A DNA stretch of 64,000 nt. Origin: Alviniconcha marisindica. Lineage: Eukaryota; Mollusca; Gastropoda; Provannidae. The translations under genes were made by a program, and so were the position numbers. Numbering within the stretch: the stretch's first letter is position 1; each line of letters opens with the position of its first letter. Positions 10,698-23,268 of the stretch are shown here, one piece after another. The stretch covers positions 175,001 through 239,000 of the forward strand of contig JABMCL010002423.1 of NCBI GenBank assembly GCA_018857735.1, written 5' to 3'. The notes under the pieces were generated by a model. That model was not told the origin of the DNA and made no database searches. It worked only from the letters and a program-made list of their open reading frames with translations.

Positions 10698-10799
10698 TTC
10701 AATGTTGCTTTACGTCCACAGGCACAGCAGCCATTAAGATACTAGGGACGGGGAACCCAGGACGGCCACCTCGACTTTCACACAGCTCCTGAGCTCTGA
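10698..10799 (-). mobile_element. SINE family A
   Basis: Minus-sense copy directly right of the minisatellite. Tail and head match other A copies. TAAAGG next to both ends (10692-10697 and 10803-10808) may be a short or decayed target duplication. Confidence 0.75.
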
Positions 10800-10849
10800 G
10801 ATAAAGGGTCTCGATCTCTGTAAGTATAAGAAACAGAATATAACCGACT

Positions 10850-10972
<123 letters not shown>

Positions 10973-11950
10973 ATATATTATTTTAGACCGATTCACTTCT
11001 GCAGACAACACCACTGGGCGATCTAGAACTGCGGCACTCAGTCTAAATGTGGCGTAGCACAAGCAGCCGCAGACAATCAATAAAACACGTCCAATTTAGT
11101 TCAGAGGGTGTAGAGATCGAGTAATCGTTAACACACCCATTTCACCAAACTGCATTGACATTTCGCCCTCAGTTACCTCGTATACGACTTCCAGACTCTC
11201 CACTGTAAGGCTACTGTCATTGCTAGAACAGTTTCTTTTTAACCGGAAGTGAGTGCTGTTTTCCCACAGATAACAATCCTCATTGCTGGCTGATTCGTCG
11301 TTGGTTAGCGAGTCACTGCGGAAGAATGTTGTTCTGTCACTTTACACTGATTTTACTACACGCAATGACACAGATTGGGATTAACTTTTCAACATCGAAA
11401 TGATTGAAACTTGGACAATGTAGTTAAACCCAGATGAACAGGGTTATGTGTCATTTGTTTTCTGTTTGACCACGGTACGGATTCACTTTTCAACATCAAA
11501 ACAATTGGAACAGTTTGACACAGTTTACTCTACCCAGACTGGCAAGCTCACCACCACCACTGCCAGCTCACCACCACCACCCCATCTCCCTCCTCTCTCC
11601 AGCCACCCTCCCGCTACACTCCCTCCCCAGAAACATATCGAATTAAACGTTAGACGCATAAAACGCATGTATTCCTACCGGTCTGTACAAATGGCCGGGA
11701 ACTGCCAGAAACGTTCAAATCCCTGACTCTTGCTGAGAACGGTGGGTAGGTTTTGGGCGGTACTGACTCGCGGTGGCTAATCATGAATAAATGGCCCGCT
11801 TATCTGTAGCCGAGCTGTTCTGTTCAGCTGTGCGAACTGCACTAAATCAACGCGCTTCACTAATGTTTCACACCGCCTAATTGTTTTAAATAACGACTAT
11901 AGGTAATCTCTTGTGGGCAAATGTCAAGCCCCCAAGCCCTTCCACACTCA
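10973..11950. other. Unique sequence, no gene recognised
   Basis: No frame with recognisable content. A CCACCACC-rich pyrimidine stretch lies at 11548-11630. Confidence 0.5.
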
Positions 11951-11952
11951 CT

Positions 11953-11956
<4 letters not shown>

Positions 11957-12039
<83 letters not shown>
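11957..12039. repeat. (GA)n microsatellite
   Basis: GA dinucleotides with two short interruptions near 12000-12010. Adjacent sequence 12040-12190 is unique. Confidence 0.95.
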
Positions 12040-12041
<2 letters not shown>

Positions 12042-12193
12042 AAGGACATCACACCATCGATCGCCTGGAGGAGAGAGGTGTTGAAAGAGGAAGCGCTAGA
12101 CGATCTTCCTTGAAAGGGCGAGAGAGGGCCATCGTGAATTAGACGAACATTGGAACTGTTTCAAAGGCAACGTTGGGGAAACGTGTGAGATAT

Positions 12194-12262
12194 GGGGTGG
12201 CGGAGCGCATATGGGCTTTTCCGACCGCATAGATACCATCTTGAACTGAACTGAATTGAACT
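12194..12262 (+). mobile_element. Dispersed repeat H, 3' stub
   Basis: GGAGCGCATATGGGCTTTTC and the following GCATAGATACCA block recur at 27291-27350. This copy ends in GAACTGAACTGAATTGAACT, a short tandem-repeat tail typical of the 3' end of a poly(A)-less LINE or SINE. Confidence 0.6.
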
Positions 12263-12266
12263 GGCA

Positions 12267-12270
<4 letters not shown>

Positions 12271-12333
<63 letters not shown>

Positions 12334-12401
12334 CACCCACACCCACACACATACACTGTCACAATACACGCGCGAACACACACACACACACGCACAACAC
12401 A

Positions 12402-12441
<40 letters not shown>

Positions 12442-12478
12442 CACACACACCACACACACACATCTCTCTCTCTCTCTC

Positions 12479-12558
<80 letters not shown>

Positions 12559-12715
12559 ACCACACATCTCTCTGTCTCTTTCTCTCTGTGTGTCTCAATC
12601 TCTGTCTCTCTCTGTGTCTCAATCTCTGTCTCTCTCTATCTCTGTGTCTGTCTGTCTGTCTCTGTCTCTGTCTCTGTCTCTGTCTCTCTCTCTCACACAC
12701 ACACACACAGCACAA
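12271..12715. repeat. Compound (TC)n(CA)n(TC)n(CA)n(TCTG)n array
   Basis: Alternating blocks: TC at 12271-12330, impure CA at 12370-12460, a TC block near 12463-12478, CA at 12480-12556, TCTG/TCTC to 12695, then a final CA block. It is complementary in composition to the array at 13374-13744. Confidence 0.95.
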
Positions 12716-12754
12716 CACACGATCGAAGCATTTAATCCTACGAGCATAGCACGG

Positions 12755-12842
12755 GGGGGGGGGGGGGTCTTTTTTCTTTTCCCCCTTCCCCCCCCCCCCC
12801 CCCCCGCCCACCCACCCCTGGGGAAAGAAAAAAAAAAAAAAA
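12755..12842. repeat. Clustered G, C and A homopolymer runs
   Basis: A run of about 15 G, then a T/C-rich linker, a run of about 16 C and a run of about 16 A within 90 bp. The exact lengths are likely to be assembly-sensitive. Confidence 0.9.
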
Positions 12843-13373
12843 AATCACCTGCAACAGACCGTACAGATTGTTATAGCTATTGGAGCGGTCCTCGAGTCAC
12901 TGAGTGAGATGAGCGCTGCCCACTCGGCCATCAGTGGGGGCAAAGAGACGGCGAAACTGTGACCCTGTTAAAGTTAGCACTAGGCGCGTACCGTCAAACC
13001 CACCTACATTCAACGTTTATGGCCGGTGCCAGCCACAGCGGACGACCCGCACAAAACAGTTGTTTGGAGAAACTGCAAGGCTTTCCTATTCGTTGCAATC
13101 GCCACTTCCGACCTTCACACACAGACTTGGAGAGCGAACAGAAAGCTTCAATCAGCGTGATGAAATGTGTCTGAGCGTTGGACAGTGTGCGACCTGAATG
13201 AAAGGGGATTGCCGGGGATTGTTTAAATTAATGGTGTGGAGGTTCCCGTGAAAGTAAATTTGACTTTAAAACCTCATGCCAAATAAGCTGATTGAAAGCC
13301 TGTTTCGGGAACTTGTATAGTAGGCCTGCTATTAAACAGACTCTGCGGTATCGAGTGGACGTTAAACAAACTC
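12843..13373. other. Unique sequence, no gene recognised
   Basis: Two overlapping plus-strand frames of 71-87 codons exist near 12934-13197, but neither shows a domain. I see no repeat homology. Confidence 0.45.
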
Positions 13374-13745
<372 letters not shown>

Positions 13746-14037
13746 CTTCTGCAAAGCAATTAATTAACGTTGTGCATTTGTGTATATTTGCTTTGGGCGT
13801 TTTCCATCCCACGCCCCGTCGGCTTCTCTCTTGATTCTTTTCCTCCTGTGTTTATTTTGAATGATCATCAGTCACGGCAGCTTTTGTGCACAGCACTTCC
13901 AGCTCAGCTCGTACCAATGGTAGAGGGGATTTCAGTGCATTAAAAACGCATTGCTTATTGTTCTTGTACACGATAAAAGCTAAAGACGCTACCCCCTCAC
14001 ACCCCTACCACTGAAAAAAAAACAACAACAACAACAA

Positions 14038-14096
<59 letters not shown>

Positions 14097-14221
14097 ACGG
14101 CGCGCGCACACACACACACACACCACACACACACACACGCGCGCAGCACCACACACACACACACACACACACACACCACACACACACACACACAACACAC
14201 ACACACACACACACACACCAC

Positions 14222-14264
<43 letters not shown>

Positions 14265-14450
14265 ACACCTACCACCACACACGACAACACAGGCACCAAC
14301 CCACACACACAGCACACACACACCACACACACACACACACACACCACAAGGCCCACACACCACAACACACACACACACGCACACACACACACACACACAC
14401 ACCACACACACACACACAACACACAACACCACACACACACACACACACAC
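14038..14450. repeat. Imperfect (CA)n array, about 410 bp
   Basis: CA repeats are interrupted by ACC, GCGCGC and short unique words. It is preceded by AAC repeats at 14020-14038. Confidence 0.95.
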
Positions 14451-14893
14451 GTCGTCCTGGGATCTGGTCCTCTTCTTCACAATAAAAGCGGCACCGAGTG
14501 GACCTTAACCGATTTCACTCTAACGAACTTGACAATCGTGTCCGGTGTGTATGAGTGCTTCTCGGCAGTGTGCTTGAATCTGCCGAAACGAGAGGTCCAC
14601 CGGACATCATTACAGGCACAGGCTGTCATTAGAGAACCGACCGAGGAGTAATTCGTGTTGAGCAGACACCCCATTCAGCGGGTTCATTCGTGCTCACTTC
14701 TGGTCAGTCGTACAGGACTTTGCCGCACCTTGGTGGCTTACTGTTTCGGCTGTATACTTACTTACTTGAGACTGGTTTAATTTCCACCACTGTATGTATT
14801 GGCGTCTTGTGCGCAGCCCAGCGGAGTCAGGTAGTTCCCTTTTTACAGCCTGCATATAACAACTGGGGACAAATCAGTCCTGAGAAAGCGTGT

Positions 14894-14897
<4 letters not shown>
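14451..14897. other. Unique sequence, no gene recognised
   Basis: No coding content or repeat homology is recognised on either strand. Confidence 0.45.
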
Positions 14898-14935
<38 letters not shown>

Positions 14936-15095
14936 CATCCTCTCTCTCCTAAACTACAATCCTTGTAAAATAAAGTTTTCGAGTTCTCTGTCTCTGTCTC
15001 TGTCTGTCTCTGTCTGTGTGTCAATCTCTCTGTCTCTGTCTCTGTGTCTCTGTCTCTCTGTCTCCGTCTGTGTCTCTGTTTCTCTCTCTCTCTCA
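14898..15095. repeat. (TCTG)n/(TCTC)n pyrimidine arrays
   Basis: TCTG units cover 14898-14922. A second TCTG/TCTC array covers 14984-15095, separated from the first by 60 bp of unique sequence. Confidence 0.9.
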
Positions 15096-15473
15096 TTTTT
15101 ATAATTTAACTGATGATATTTCTTCATTTCCGTTGATCAGTTGCATGGATCTCTTCTCAAATGGAGTTCTTCTTCTCCTTATTCCTGAGGGGCCATAATT
15201 TTCTTTCTAAAGAAAATAACTGGAACCCTTCCACCCATCCCTGCCCCTGGCCACCTTCTACACACAATTTAAATAGATTTTTGCACTGACCATGATTTCG
15301 TCATTGTTATTTATTCATGACACTTCACTGCTTCATGGGCAGAAAGCCTAGCTAATATGACAGGACATCCGTCAGCAGGAAAAGAATCCACTTGTCCAAA
15401 CTCTTACACATTGTTTATCAGTAGTTAGTGATTCATAGTCACCAATGGTTTCATTATTCGAGTCATACCTTCT

Positions 15474-15649
15474 GGTGGTGGTGAAGTGTTGCTTAATGTC
15501 CTCAGATGTCAGTTGACATATTAGGGACAAGTTGTGACCAATGCCGAAGCACGGTTCAATAATTCTTTACGTCCACGGAAACCAGAAGGCTCGTTAGGAC
15601 GGACAGCCCAGGACGGCCACCTCGACTCTCACACAGCTCCTGAACTATG
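15474..15649 (-). mobile_element. SINE family B, full length, with 11-bp TSD
   Basis: Minus-sense 176-bp copy. Its 3' end at the left is GGT-type repeats (CAC on the sense strand). TCATACCTTCT at 15463-15473 and 15650-15660 flanks it exactly. It is close to the copies at 8070, 17418 and 23269, so the family looks recently active. Confidence 0.9.
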
Positions 15650-15660
15650 TCATACCTTCT

Positions 15661-16255
15661 GAATTTACTCCCTTTTTAATACGTATATATCACAATGGAA
15701 AATCAAGCCGCCGCAAATCCGGAACCTACACGTCATCAGTCTTTGTTCGGGCTGTATCTCAGGAAGTAATGCGTTTTTTTTTTGTTTTTTTTTGTTTTTT
15801 TTTGATGTAGTATAGTGTACGCCTAAGATAGGCTATAATTATTGTGTACCCGCCCCATCTATGAGCAAAAAACAAACAAAACAACTCCCCGAAGAAAAGA
15901 AAAACAACACAAAAACACACAACAACAACAGCAACAACACACACACACACATCATGGTCTGACTTTTGTGAGCAGTGTCATTATTCCAGTGACTGACTTT
16001 TGTGTAATGTAGATTGAGATCACTACCCACCTACCACGCCACCTCCCCCCCCCCCCCCTCAACACAGCACAACCCCCTCCTTTTTGAACGTTCGACTTCA
16101 GCAATGCAATATAGGGCAATACAATAGGCCGGTGACTTTATTGCCGAGTGGCTAATAAAACTTCACGGGGAATGTGAAACGGCGCTTACTTCGGTCACGT
16201 GACAGGCTCGTCTCCACCCTACGCCAAGCAGCGCGTCACTGACTGTCATAAACTG
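15661..16255. other. Unique sequence with T-rich and AAC-rich stretches
   Basis: A T-rich stretch with G interruptions lies at 15775-15803, an AAC-rich stretch at 15900-15948 and a C run at 16048-16060. No gene is recognised. Confidence 0.5.
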
Positions 16256-16312
16256 GGTTAAAGACATAAACTGAAACGGTTAAAGACATAAACTGAAACG
16301 GTTAAAGACACA
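16256..16312. repeat. 22-bp tandem repeat, about 2.6 copies
   Basis: The unit GGTTAAAGACATAAACTGAA (plus AC) starts at 16256, 16278 and 16300. Confidence 0.9.
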
Positions 16313-16592
16313 AGTTCGTCACGCCTGCTTGTCAGTTCACAATGGTAGCTTCTGTAAAGATCTGCGTAAATCAAAATTCGGCGATTATTTCTTTGATGTC
16401 TGTCTTGTCATGCTGGTATGCATTAGCCCAATACTTAACTGAAATGTCTAATATGTTTTTCTTGTAATATTTATTTATTGAATGTTTTGTTTTATAGAGT
16501 GACTGACGAGCTAGAAGGCAAATTTGTGTGCGCCAGCATGTACTAAAGTTATATTGTATTGTTTGGTAAATGACGATGATGAAGAGTCGAAG

Positions 16593-16739
16593 TCCCATTG
16601 TTTAATACTCAATAGTTAATGAACAGTCGGGCCATTATTTGATACTCGATATTTAATGAAACGTAGGGCCATTATTTGATACTCGAGTTTTAGTGAAGAG
16701 TCAGGCCATTATTTGATACTATAATGAACAGTCGGGCCA
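16593..16739. repeat. Minisatellite of about 37-bp units, four copies
   Basis: GGCCATTATTTGATACTCGA starts at 16629 and 16667, with a variant at 16704. A first, more diverged unit precedes these. The units end in TTTAATGAACAGTC or close variants. Confidence 0.85.
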
Positions 16740-16779
16740 CGATCAGAGGCTACTGACGTTGTCATTATCGGCATCTTGT

Positions 16780-16832
16780 GGGGGGGGGTGGGGGGGGTAA
16801 GGGGGGGGGGGGGGAGGTAAGGGGTGGTGGTG
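16780..16832. repeat. G-rich tract
   Basis: G runs interrupted by T and AA, followed by GGT repeats. Unique sequence with no gene follows to 17104. Confidence 0.9.
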
Positions 16833-17104
16833 GTGGTGATGAAATTGGATGAACCGGAAAGGCAAAAATGACAAAGACGGAATTTCTGGCAGTAGACTAA
16901 GCATGCAAAGCTATAATCTGAAACAGAACGAGGCCCAGAGCTATATCATGCAAAGCTATATTCTAATCTTCTCTATACCTAACCTTGGAGAGCCTTCGAT
17001 AGCTATAAAGCTATGGGTTCTCAACAGAAGCGTGTTCATTTTTGCATTCGAGTTAGCGGCCTGCCGAGGGTCCTGTTCTTTGGAATATTATTGTTCATAG
17101 TAAA

Positions 17105-17365
17105 GGGGGGGGGGGGGGGGGGGAGGGGGGACATAACTCAGTTGGTAGAGCGTCGGACCCAAAAGCCGGGTGCAATATATATATATATATATATCTACTG
17201 ACGCGGATTCGATTCCCAGGGGCGGCAGAAGATTTTTTTTTCTCTCTCTCCCAGAGTCAGCTTTCAGTGCATGCTCTCTTGCGGTATTCTTACAGCCCCC
17301 GTGTGCAATCGCAGGCATCAACACCTGCGCGCACGTTAAAAATCTCAAACGCTGGCTTGACGGAT
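17105..17365 (+). mobile_element. SINE family D (tRNA-derived) with internal (TA)n
   Basis: A G run at 17105-17130 is followed by a tRNA-like head: AACTCAGTTGGTAGAGCG (A-box) and GATTCGATTCC (B-box). A (TA)n insert at 17175-17194 sits where the anticodon region would be. The downstream body contains GCACGTTAAAAATCTCAAAC, which matches the minus-sense copy at 34500-34834. The broken anticodon region argues against a functional tRNA gene. Confidence 0.75.
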
Positions 17366-17417
17366 ATAATTACCATTCTTCTTTTTGGGAGTAGTAAATA
17401 CAACTGTTTTATGTCTT

Positions 17418-17594
17418 AGGTAGGTAGGTAGTGTTGCTTAATGTCCTCAGATGTCAGTTGACATATTAGGGACAAGCTGAGACCAATGCCGAAGCATGGT
17501 TCAATATAACTTTACGTCCACGGAAACCAGAAGGCTCGTTAGGACGGACAGCCCAGGACGGCCACCTCGACTCTCACACAGCTCCTGAACTATG
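17418..17594 (-). mobile_element. SINE family B, full length, with 11-bp TSD
   Basis: Minus-sense copy whose 3' end at the left is AGGTAGGTAGGTAG, which is (ACCT)n on the sense strand. TTTTATGTCTT at 17407-17417 and 17595-17605 is the target duplication. The head and tail modules are as in the copy at 15474. Confidence 0.9.
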
Positions 17595-17750
17595 TTTTAT
17601 GTCTTTCGGATTCAACACACTATAGAGAGTATGTCTGTCGGCTTTTTTTTTTTCCCTTCCCTTTTTTCCCGCCCTGATATAACCATGCTGGTTGACTGGG
17701 CGTAAAAAGCTAAGTTACCGGGGTGTTTTTCTTTTCCTTTTTTAACACAC

Positions 17751-17753
17751 AGC

Positions 17754-17784
<31 letters not shown>

Positions 17785-17958
17785 CACCATCACCCACACA
17801 CACTCTCTCTCTCTGTCTCTGTCTTTGTCTTTCTACACTCTCTCTCTGTGTCTCTGTCTGTCTCTCTGCATTTGTCTTTGTCTCTCTGTCTCTCTCTGTC
17901 TGTCTGTCTGTCTCCTCTCTCTGCCTCTCTCTGTCTTTGTCTCTGTCTCTCTCTCTTG
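17751..17958. repeat. C run with (CA)n and (TCTG)n/(TCTC)n arrays
   Basis: C run at 17754-17770, CA blocks to 17804, then TC/TCTG arrays to 17958. A SINE/LINE tail stub (TGGTTGACTGGGCGTAAAAA) lies at 17689-17709. Confidence 0.85.
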
Positions 17959-18605
17959 TTGTCACTATATATGTATACAACAATAACACCGCCGTTGCTG
18001 TTACTGTTGTTTAAATACCATTGCCTACCTCCACCCCCACCCACCCAGACACTCTACACATATCTCCAACAAAAAATATATCCTGAGGTGACCCTGTGCA
18101 GTTGACAAGACGCCGAAATCCAATTACGAACTAACTACTCCCTACATAGCGCAGTCAACGCATTTGCTGAAGCCAGAAAGCACAAATGTATTCGGCATTG
18201 AATTCGCCGAGTAGTAGTACTTCGGGAATCGGCTACATTAAAAATGGATCGCGGTAAGCGTCAAAGACACGGAGCAGCGAAGACTGTTCACCCTGTTCAC
18301 ATACACTCGGGGTTTTGTCCCTCCGCAGTGACGGCGATATACATTTTGAATGTCGGGCACGTGTTAATGAACTGACGTGTAAAAGTGATATTGGCCGAGG
18401 GGTGTCGGAGTGGAGTACCCGTCAATGCAGGAAACGTAGCCTGAGCCTAACGGCAGTGCCAAGGAGACGGCACAGCACAACGCCAGGCATTTTGACTGAG
18501 CTGGTCACACATGCATAGCCTGCTTGCTGTCAAGTGCTCCGTTTGACACTGATTCGGGGTTTGCGTCGCACACTGTTCTGTTCGTGAAAAGTTAAGCTGC
18601 TCCTT
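17959..18605. other. Unique sequence, no gene recognised
   Basis: It contains, at 18081, the second copy of the 27-bp motif seen at 5831. The 67-codon plus frame at 18315 has no recognisable content. Confidence 0.45.
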
Positions 18606-18609
18606 TCTT

Positions 18610-18928
18610 TTTTCTTCTTCTCAACCACCCCCCCCACCCCCACCCCCCAACCCCACCCCCCAACCCCACCCCCCAACCCCCGCGCCGCACCCCCACCCCT
18701 TTTTGTTTTTTGTTTTTGTTAATTTGTTTTTGTTAATTTGTTTTTCTTTTTTTCTTTTTGGAGGGGGGGGGGGGGGGGGCGGGGGGGGATGTTTTGTTTT
18801 GTTTTTATTTGCTTTTGTTTTGTTGTTGTTGATATTGTTTTGGTTTCTTCTTTTGTTTGGTTGGTTGAGTTTCTTTGTTTTGGTTTTGTTTCTTTGTTTT
18901 GTTTGTTTCTTTTGTTGAAACGGATCGG

Positions 18929-19016
<88 letters not shown>
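18610..19016. repeat. (CCCCAC)n tract, TTTG-rich tract, G run and (GT)n
   Basis: C-rich repeats at 18627-18695 could form a G-quadruplex on the minus strand. TTTTG-rich sequence follows. G runs lie at 18762-18788 and GT repeats at 18931-19016. Confidence 0.9.
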
Positions 19017-19017
<1 letters not shown>

Positions 19018-19097
19018 CATAATTTAGTCAAGATGAGTTTGATATACTTAGAATACAATAAATAACCATATTGTGCCCGCTTCCAAGAATTCAGCAC

Positions 19098-19099
<2 letters not shown>

Positions 19100-19174
<75 letters not shown>

Positions 19175-19175
19175 G

Positions 19176-19260
<85 letters not shown>

Positions 19261-19264
19261 CACA
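19100..19264. repeat. (CA)n microsatellite with GCAC interruptions
   Basis: CA repeats with a GCACGCACGCAC block near 19170. The unique sequence that follows at 19265-19631 shows no feature. Confidence 0.95.
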
Positions 19265-19631
19265 CCAGCACGCATACGCACATATTAATAATAAACGTCA
19301 ACGCGCACCACTAACCACTAATTTGACCGTTCCTCTGATAGTACCCACGGTTAATGATTCATACATTTCCTTACGAAGCGGAATGACAACATGCACGCGG
19401 ACACAGTCGAGGTCCTGGCAACGATCTTATTTTTCTTCTGAACTCACATGTCTCCGTGCCGACAAGGTTCACCACGAGAGAACAAGCGCAAAGGAATGCC
19501 CGCCTGTTGTGCGTCTAAACTGAGCAATAAGTTTCCCTTTTCTTAGCTGTTTGTACCAAAAGTGTTCAGCATGTTAGGGTTGCCGAATTTCTGTTATTTT
19601 GGTGACTGTGTCAGTGTTTAATTGCTCTCGC

Positions 19632-20058
<427 letters not shown>

Positions 20059-20061
<3 letters not shown>

Positions 20062-20970
20062 GTTTGTGTGTCTTTTTTTGAAGAGAGTAAACACAAAAAT
20101 CGTCTTTGGTGGGGCATTCAAGAACACCATCCTCCTAAATATTTTAAGGGTCTTCCCTTGTAGGCCTACTAGGTCTACGTGGTGGTGGGGCGGGGCGGGG
20201 AAGATCTTCTTGACATTGCGCTTCTATTTAAGTGATTTCTACCCACCAAAAGCAGTTCGCAAATCTTCATTCTGTTGGCATCATTCTTTTAAAGTACAAC
20301 GCTTTTTGTGCCTCCTAGTAGCCCTACATTCCTCGCAGCAAATCAGATATCTTCCTCCCTTGCTACTACATCACCCGAGATAAATAAAACGACACCCAGT
20401 GGAAAGGTTACAGCAACAAGAAACATCAACTACCAGTAGTCCGAGGTGTGACTAGCCGAGTGTCAGAAAGGTTAAGGATTTTAACCTCTTCCATTCCCAC
20501 CAAACACTTGACTCGGGGACCAGGGAAAAATCACGTGCTTCTTCTCTGATGCCTTCATCAATGATGCACCCGTTTGGTGCCACAAAAACCTCAAAGCCCA
20601 TATTCCATTGGTGAGGAGGAAACTCTGCTGGAAACGTCACTCTAACATCGGATGTCGATAATTCCTCAGGGCCCTCGGAAAAACCAACGCGTTTTCACGC
20701 GCCCGGCGTAGGGGCGACTCTTGTGTCCATTGGCAGCGGAGTCCTCGGGGAGGTTGAGCGGCGCTGGGCCATTCCACGCACGATGTCCTGACACAAGACT
20801 ACGTCGTAATGACGCCTGGTCGTGACTGAACCCCTGCTACTGCCGAACCAGCCAAAAAAAAAAGGAAAAAAAAAAAAAAAGGGGGTAAAAAAAAAAGCGG
20901 GCGAAAATAATGCCGAATCAACTGGTCGTTGGCATTTAGGGGAAGAGGAGTAGGGTGAGCGAGGCTTTTG
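20059..20970. other. Unique sequence, no confirmed gene
   Basis: A 62-codon minus-strand frame at 20640-20452 has protein-like composition (W, E, F and P spread evenly, no simple repeats), but I recognise no family. A-rich runs lie at 20852-20896. Confidence 0.35.
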
Positions 20971-20975
20971 GGCGC

Positions 20976-21165
20976 GGGGGAGGGGGGGGGGGGGGGAGGG
21001 AGGGGGGGAAGAGAAAGCTATAGTGTGTGCAGTGTTCACTGTCGAGACTCGACTCTCCCATGAAAGGACCGTCTCCTGGGACCACACCTCTCCACATCCT
21101 CGCATCGATGTCCCGCCATTTCACACCGGTCCCCCCCCCCCCCCCCCCCCCCCCCCTCCCCCCGC
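20976..21165. repeat. G-rich tract and C-rich run
   Basis: A/G-interrupted G runs at 20976-21008 and a C run at 21130-21156. The intervening 120 bp are unique. Confidence 0.9.
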
Positions 21166-21435
21166 GCCTTTCACCAGTCCACCGCACCGTTTCCGCGTGC
21201 GCTCCGAGTTCTGCGGGGAATCGGCGCAACAATCTAATTGTTGGCTCTCCTTTTGCGCCTGGCGCTTTTACTGGAATTAGCGGTCGTGCCTCTGGAACTG
21301 CTGCCGGAAAGATGACGTGCAGATCTGCCCCGTCGCGTGGCGTATTCCTATAGCTGGGGCCCTGTATCACTGTGTCGACATCACTGATGAGGGCACAATG
21401 CAAAGCAAAAGAGAAGCGCTACGCATAACAATGAA

Positions 21436-21775
21436 TGCATTCCCCCGTTATGACATGTCAACAGATTCTCACCCGTAGGGGCTTTTCGCTCTTGTTGTTG
21501 GTTTTGTTTGGCGTTTACGCTGATCACTGGGTGTTCTGGGACATCGAGTCGCTATCTCATTTCAGTATAATCCGTAGTTATGATCATTATGGCCATCCTT
21601 CGTTGAAACGACAGGAACAGTCTTTGATGTGGATTAATCGTCTATTAGGATATTACTCTGAAGACCAGGAAACAACCCCCTCCCCCCACCCCCCATAATT
21701 TAAAGGTTCCCGACCCTACCTTTTAAAGGTTCCCTGCATTTCCCCGTTATAACATGACAACAGATTGTCACCCGT
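21436..21775. repeat. Pair of 41-bp direct repeats 299 bp apart
   Basis: 21436-21476 and 21735-21775 both read TGCATT-CCCCGTTAT-ACATG-CAACAGATT-TCACCCGT with about five differences. The interval has no recognised element. Confidence 0.75.
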
Positions 21776-21982
21776 GAATGGAGGTGCTGCGATCGAAAGC
21801 AGAACAATGATAATTAAAAAATATATATACATATTAAAATAAAATAAAAACCAAAAAACAATATATATATATAATGAGTTACGTTCATACCAACTACCTG
21901 TTTAGAGAGAATAGCAACTTTGTTATAAGGAGGTTGTCTGAGTTTCTTTAGAAATGTAAATAGTAAGAGCGAGAGGGTGGTG

Positions 21983-22150
21983 AGAGAGCTGTGTGAGAGT
22001 CGAGGTGGCCGTCCTGGGCTGTCCGTCCTAACGATCCTCATGGTTTCCGTGGGCGTAAAGCAATATTGAACCATGCTCACGCATTGGTCTCAGCTTGTCC
22101 CTAATTAGTATGTCAACCAACATCCGAGGACATTAAGCATCACCTGAAGG
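21983..22150 (+). mobile_element. SINE family B, plus sense
   Basis: It begins GAGAGCTGTGTGAGAGTCGA. The A-type body follows, then the second tail (CATCCGAGGACATTAAGCAT), ending in GGAA/GGTA repeats. Differences from other B copies suggest an older insertion; the target duplication is unclear. Confidence 0.8.
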
Positions 22151-22385
22151 AAGGAAGGTAGGTGGAGAGAGAGAGAGTGATGGGGGGTGGGGGGGGGGGG
22201 TGCAGGGAGGAAGAGACAGAGATAGAGGGGGAGCGCGTGGTCATTGCTGTTCCCAAACAGGCTGTTTCACACACCAAAATCGGGTTAAAGTGTATTTGGA
22301 AAACGAAAATTACAAAACAACTCAACACTTGATAATACAAACTTCCAGTCGAACTCTCTTCCCACCTACCCCGGTACTACTTTTA

Positions 22386-22407
22386 CACACACACACACAC
22401 ACACACA
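22386..22407. repeat. (CA)n microsatellite
   Basis: Short CA array followed by an A run. Flanking 22150-22380 holds a GA tract, a G run at 22181-22200 and otherwise nothing recognisable. Confidence 0.9.
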
Positions 22408-22626
22408 CAAAAAAAAACAACGAAAAATCTACCCCTTGCCAGGTGTGGTCGACTAGCGTGGTCCCAGCTGACGGCACGTGTGTCTGATAGGCCAATCTGC
22501 TGTTGTCGGCAAGGTTTAGGATCTCGGGTTACGCAGCAGTGGGCCTCAGCACATGGCGCTTTCCCACCCAGCCCCTGAACCCTTCAGCCTGAGCCAAAAT
22601 ACAGCAAGGTTTCATCGAAGCGCCGC

Positions 22627-22840
22627 AGAGCTCAGAAGCTGTGTGAAAGTCGAGGTGGCCGTTCTGGGGTCCCCGTCCCTAATAAACCCGATATGATTGA
22701 TTGACTGAACGTGGTTTTACGCCCACAGAAACCATGGGGATTATTAGGGACGGGGAGCCCAGGACGGCCACCTCGACTTTCACACAGCTCCTGAGTTCTG
22801 AATAAGCCTGATGGTTTCTGTGGACGTAAAGCAACACTGA
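22627..22840 (+). mobile_element. SINE family A (plus) interrupted by a nested minus-sense A
   Basis: The outer plus-sense copy runs 22627-22688 and resumes at 22801 through about 22840. The inner copy (about 22689-22800) is in the opposite sense, with its TTGATTGATTGAC tail at the left and its head at the right. AATAA flanks the inner copy at 22681-22685 and 22801-22805, extending to 8 bp (AATAAACC/AATAAGCC) with one mismatch. This is the expected target duplication inside the outer element. Confidence 0.85.
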
Positions 22841-23256
22841 AACGAAAAAGTGAAGTGTCTCTTCTGGTCTGAGTTCCGGCACACCGGCTTTTCATTTCAA
22901 GGAACGCCGTCAAGATCTACGTTTCTGGAAATTTCAAACTAAAACAGATTCGGACTGGGTGGAGATGGGGGTATCCTTGTTGGCATGGTATTTCGCCAGG
23001 TTTGTCACGCCCACATTCCAAGCACCATGATCAACTATCGGCCTACGCGGCCCCTCATGTGACTGAAGGGGATGGGTGGGTGGATAAGTTAGTAGTCGAT
23101 GTTTGAAGCCGTAATGTGTAGGCCCCTATCAAATCTCGTCACCCAAAATCAGGGACCGTAATATTAACTACGTAGAATCCACGCCCAAATAGAAATTACA
23201 ACTCAGTCAGTGGCGAGACCAAAAGGTGTATCATGTAGAGACGTTTTGTTAAACTG
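22841..23256. other. Unique sequence, no gene recognised
   Basis: No coding frame or repeat is recognised. Confidence 0.5.
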
Positions 23257-23268
23257 GTTCGTGTACTT

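Noticed and set aside
16593..16739. CRISPR-like regularly spaced repeat
   Set aside because: Units are directly adjacent degenerate tandem copies with no unique spacers, in eukaryotic DNA. It is a minisatellite.
17131..17220. tRNA gene
   Set aside because: The A- and B-box regions are good, but a (TA)n insert replaces the anticodon region and the downstream body matches another dispersed copy. It is a SINE head.
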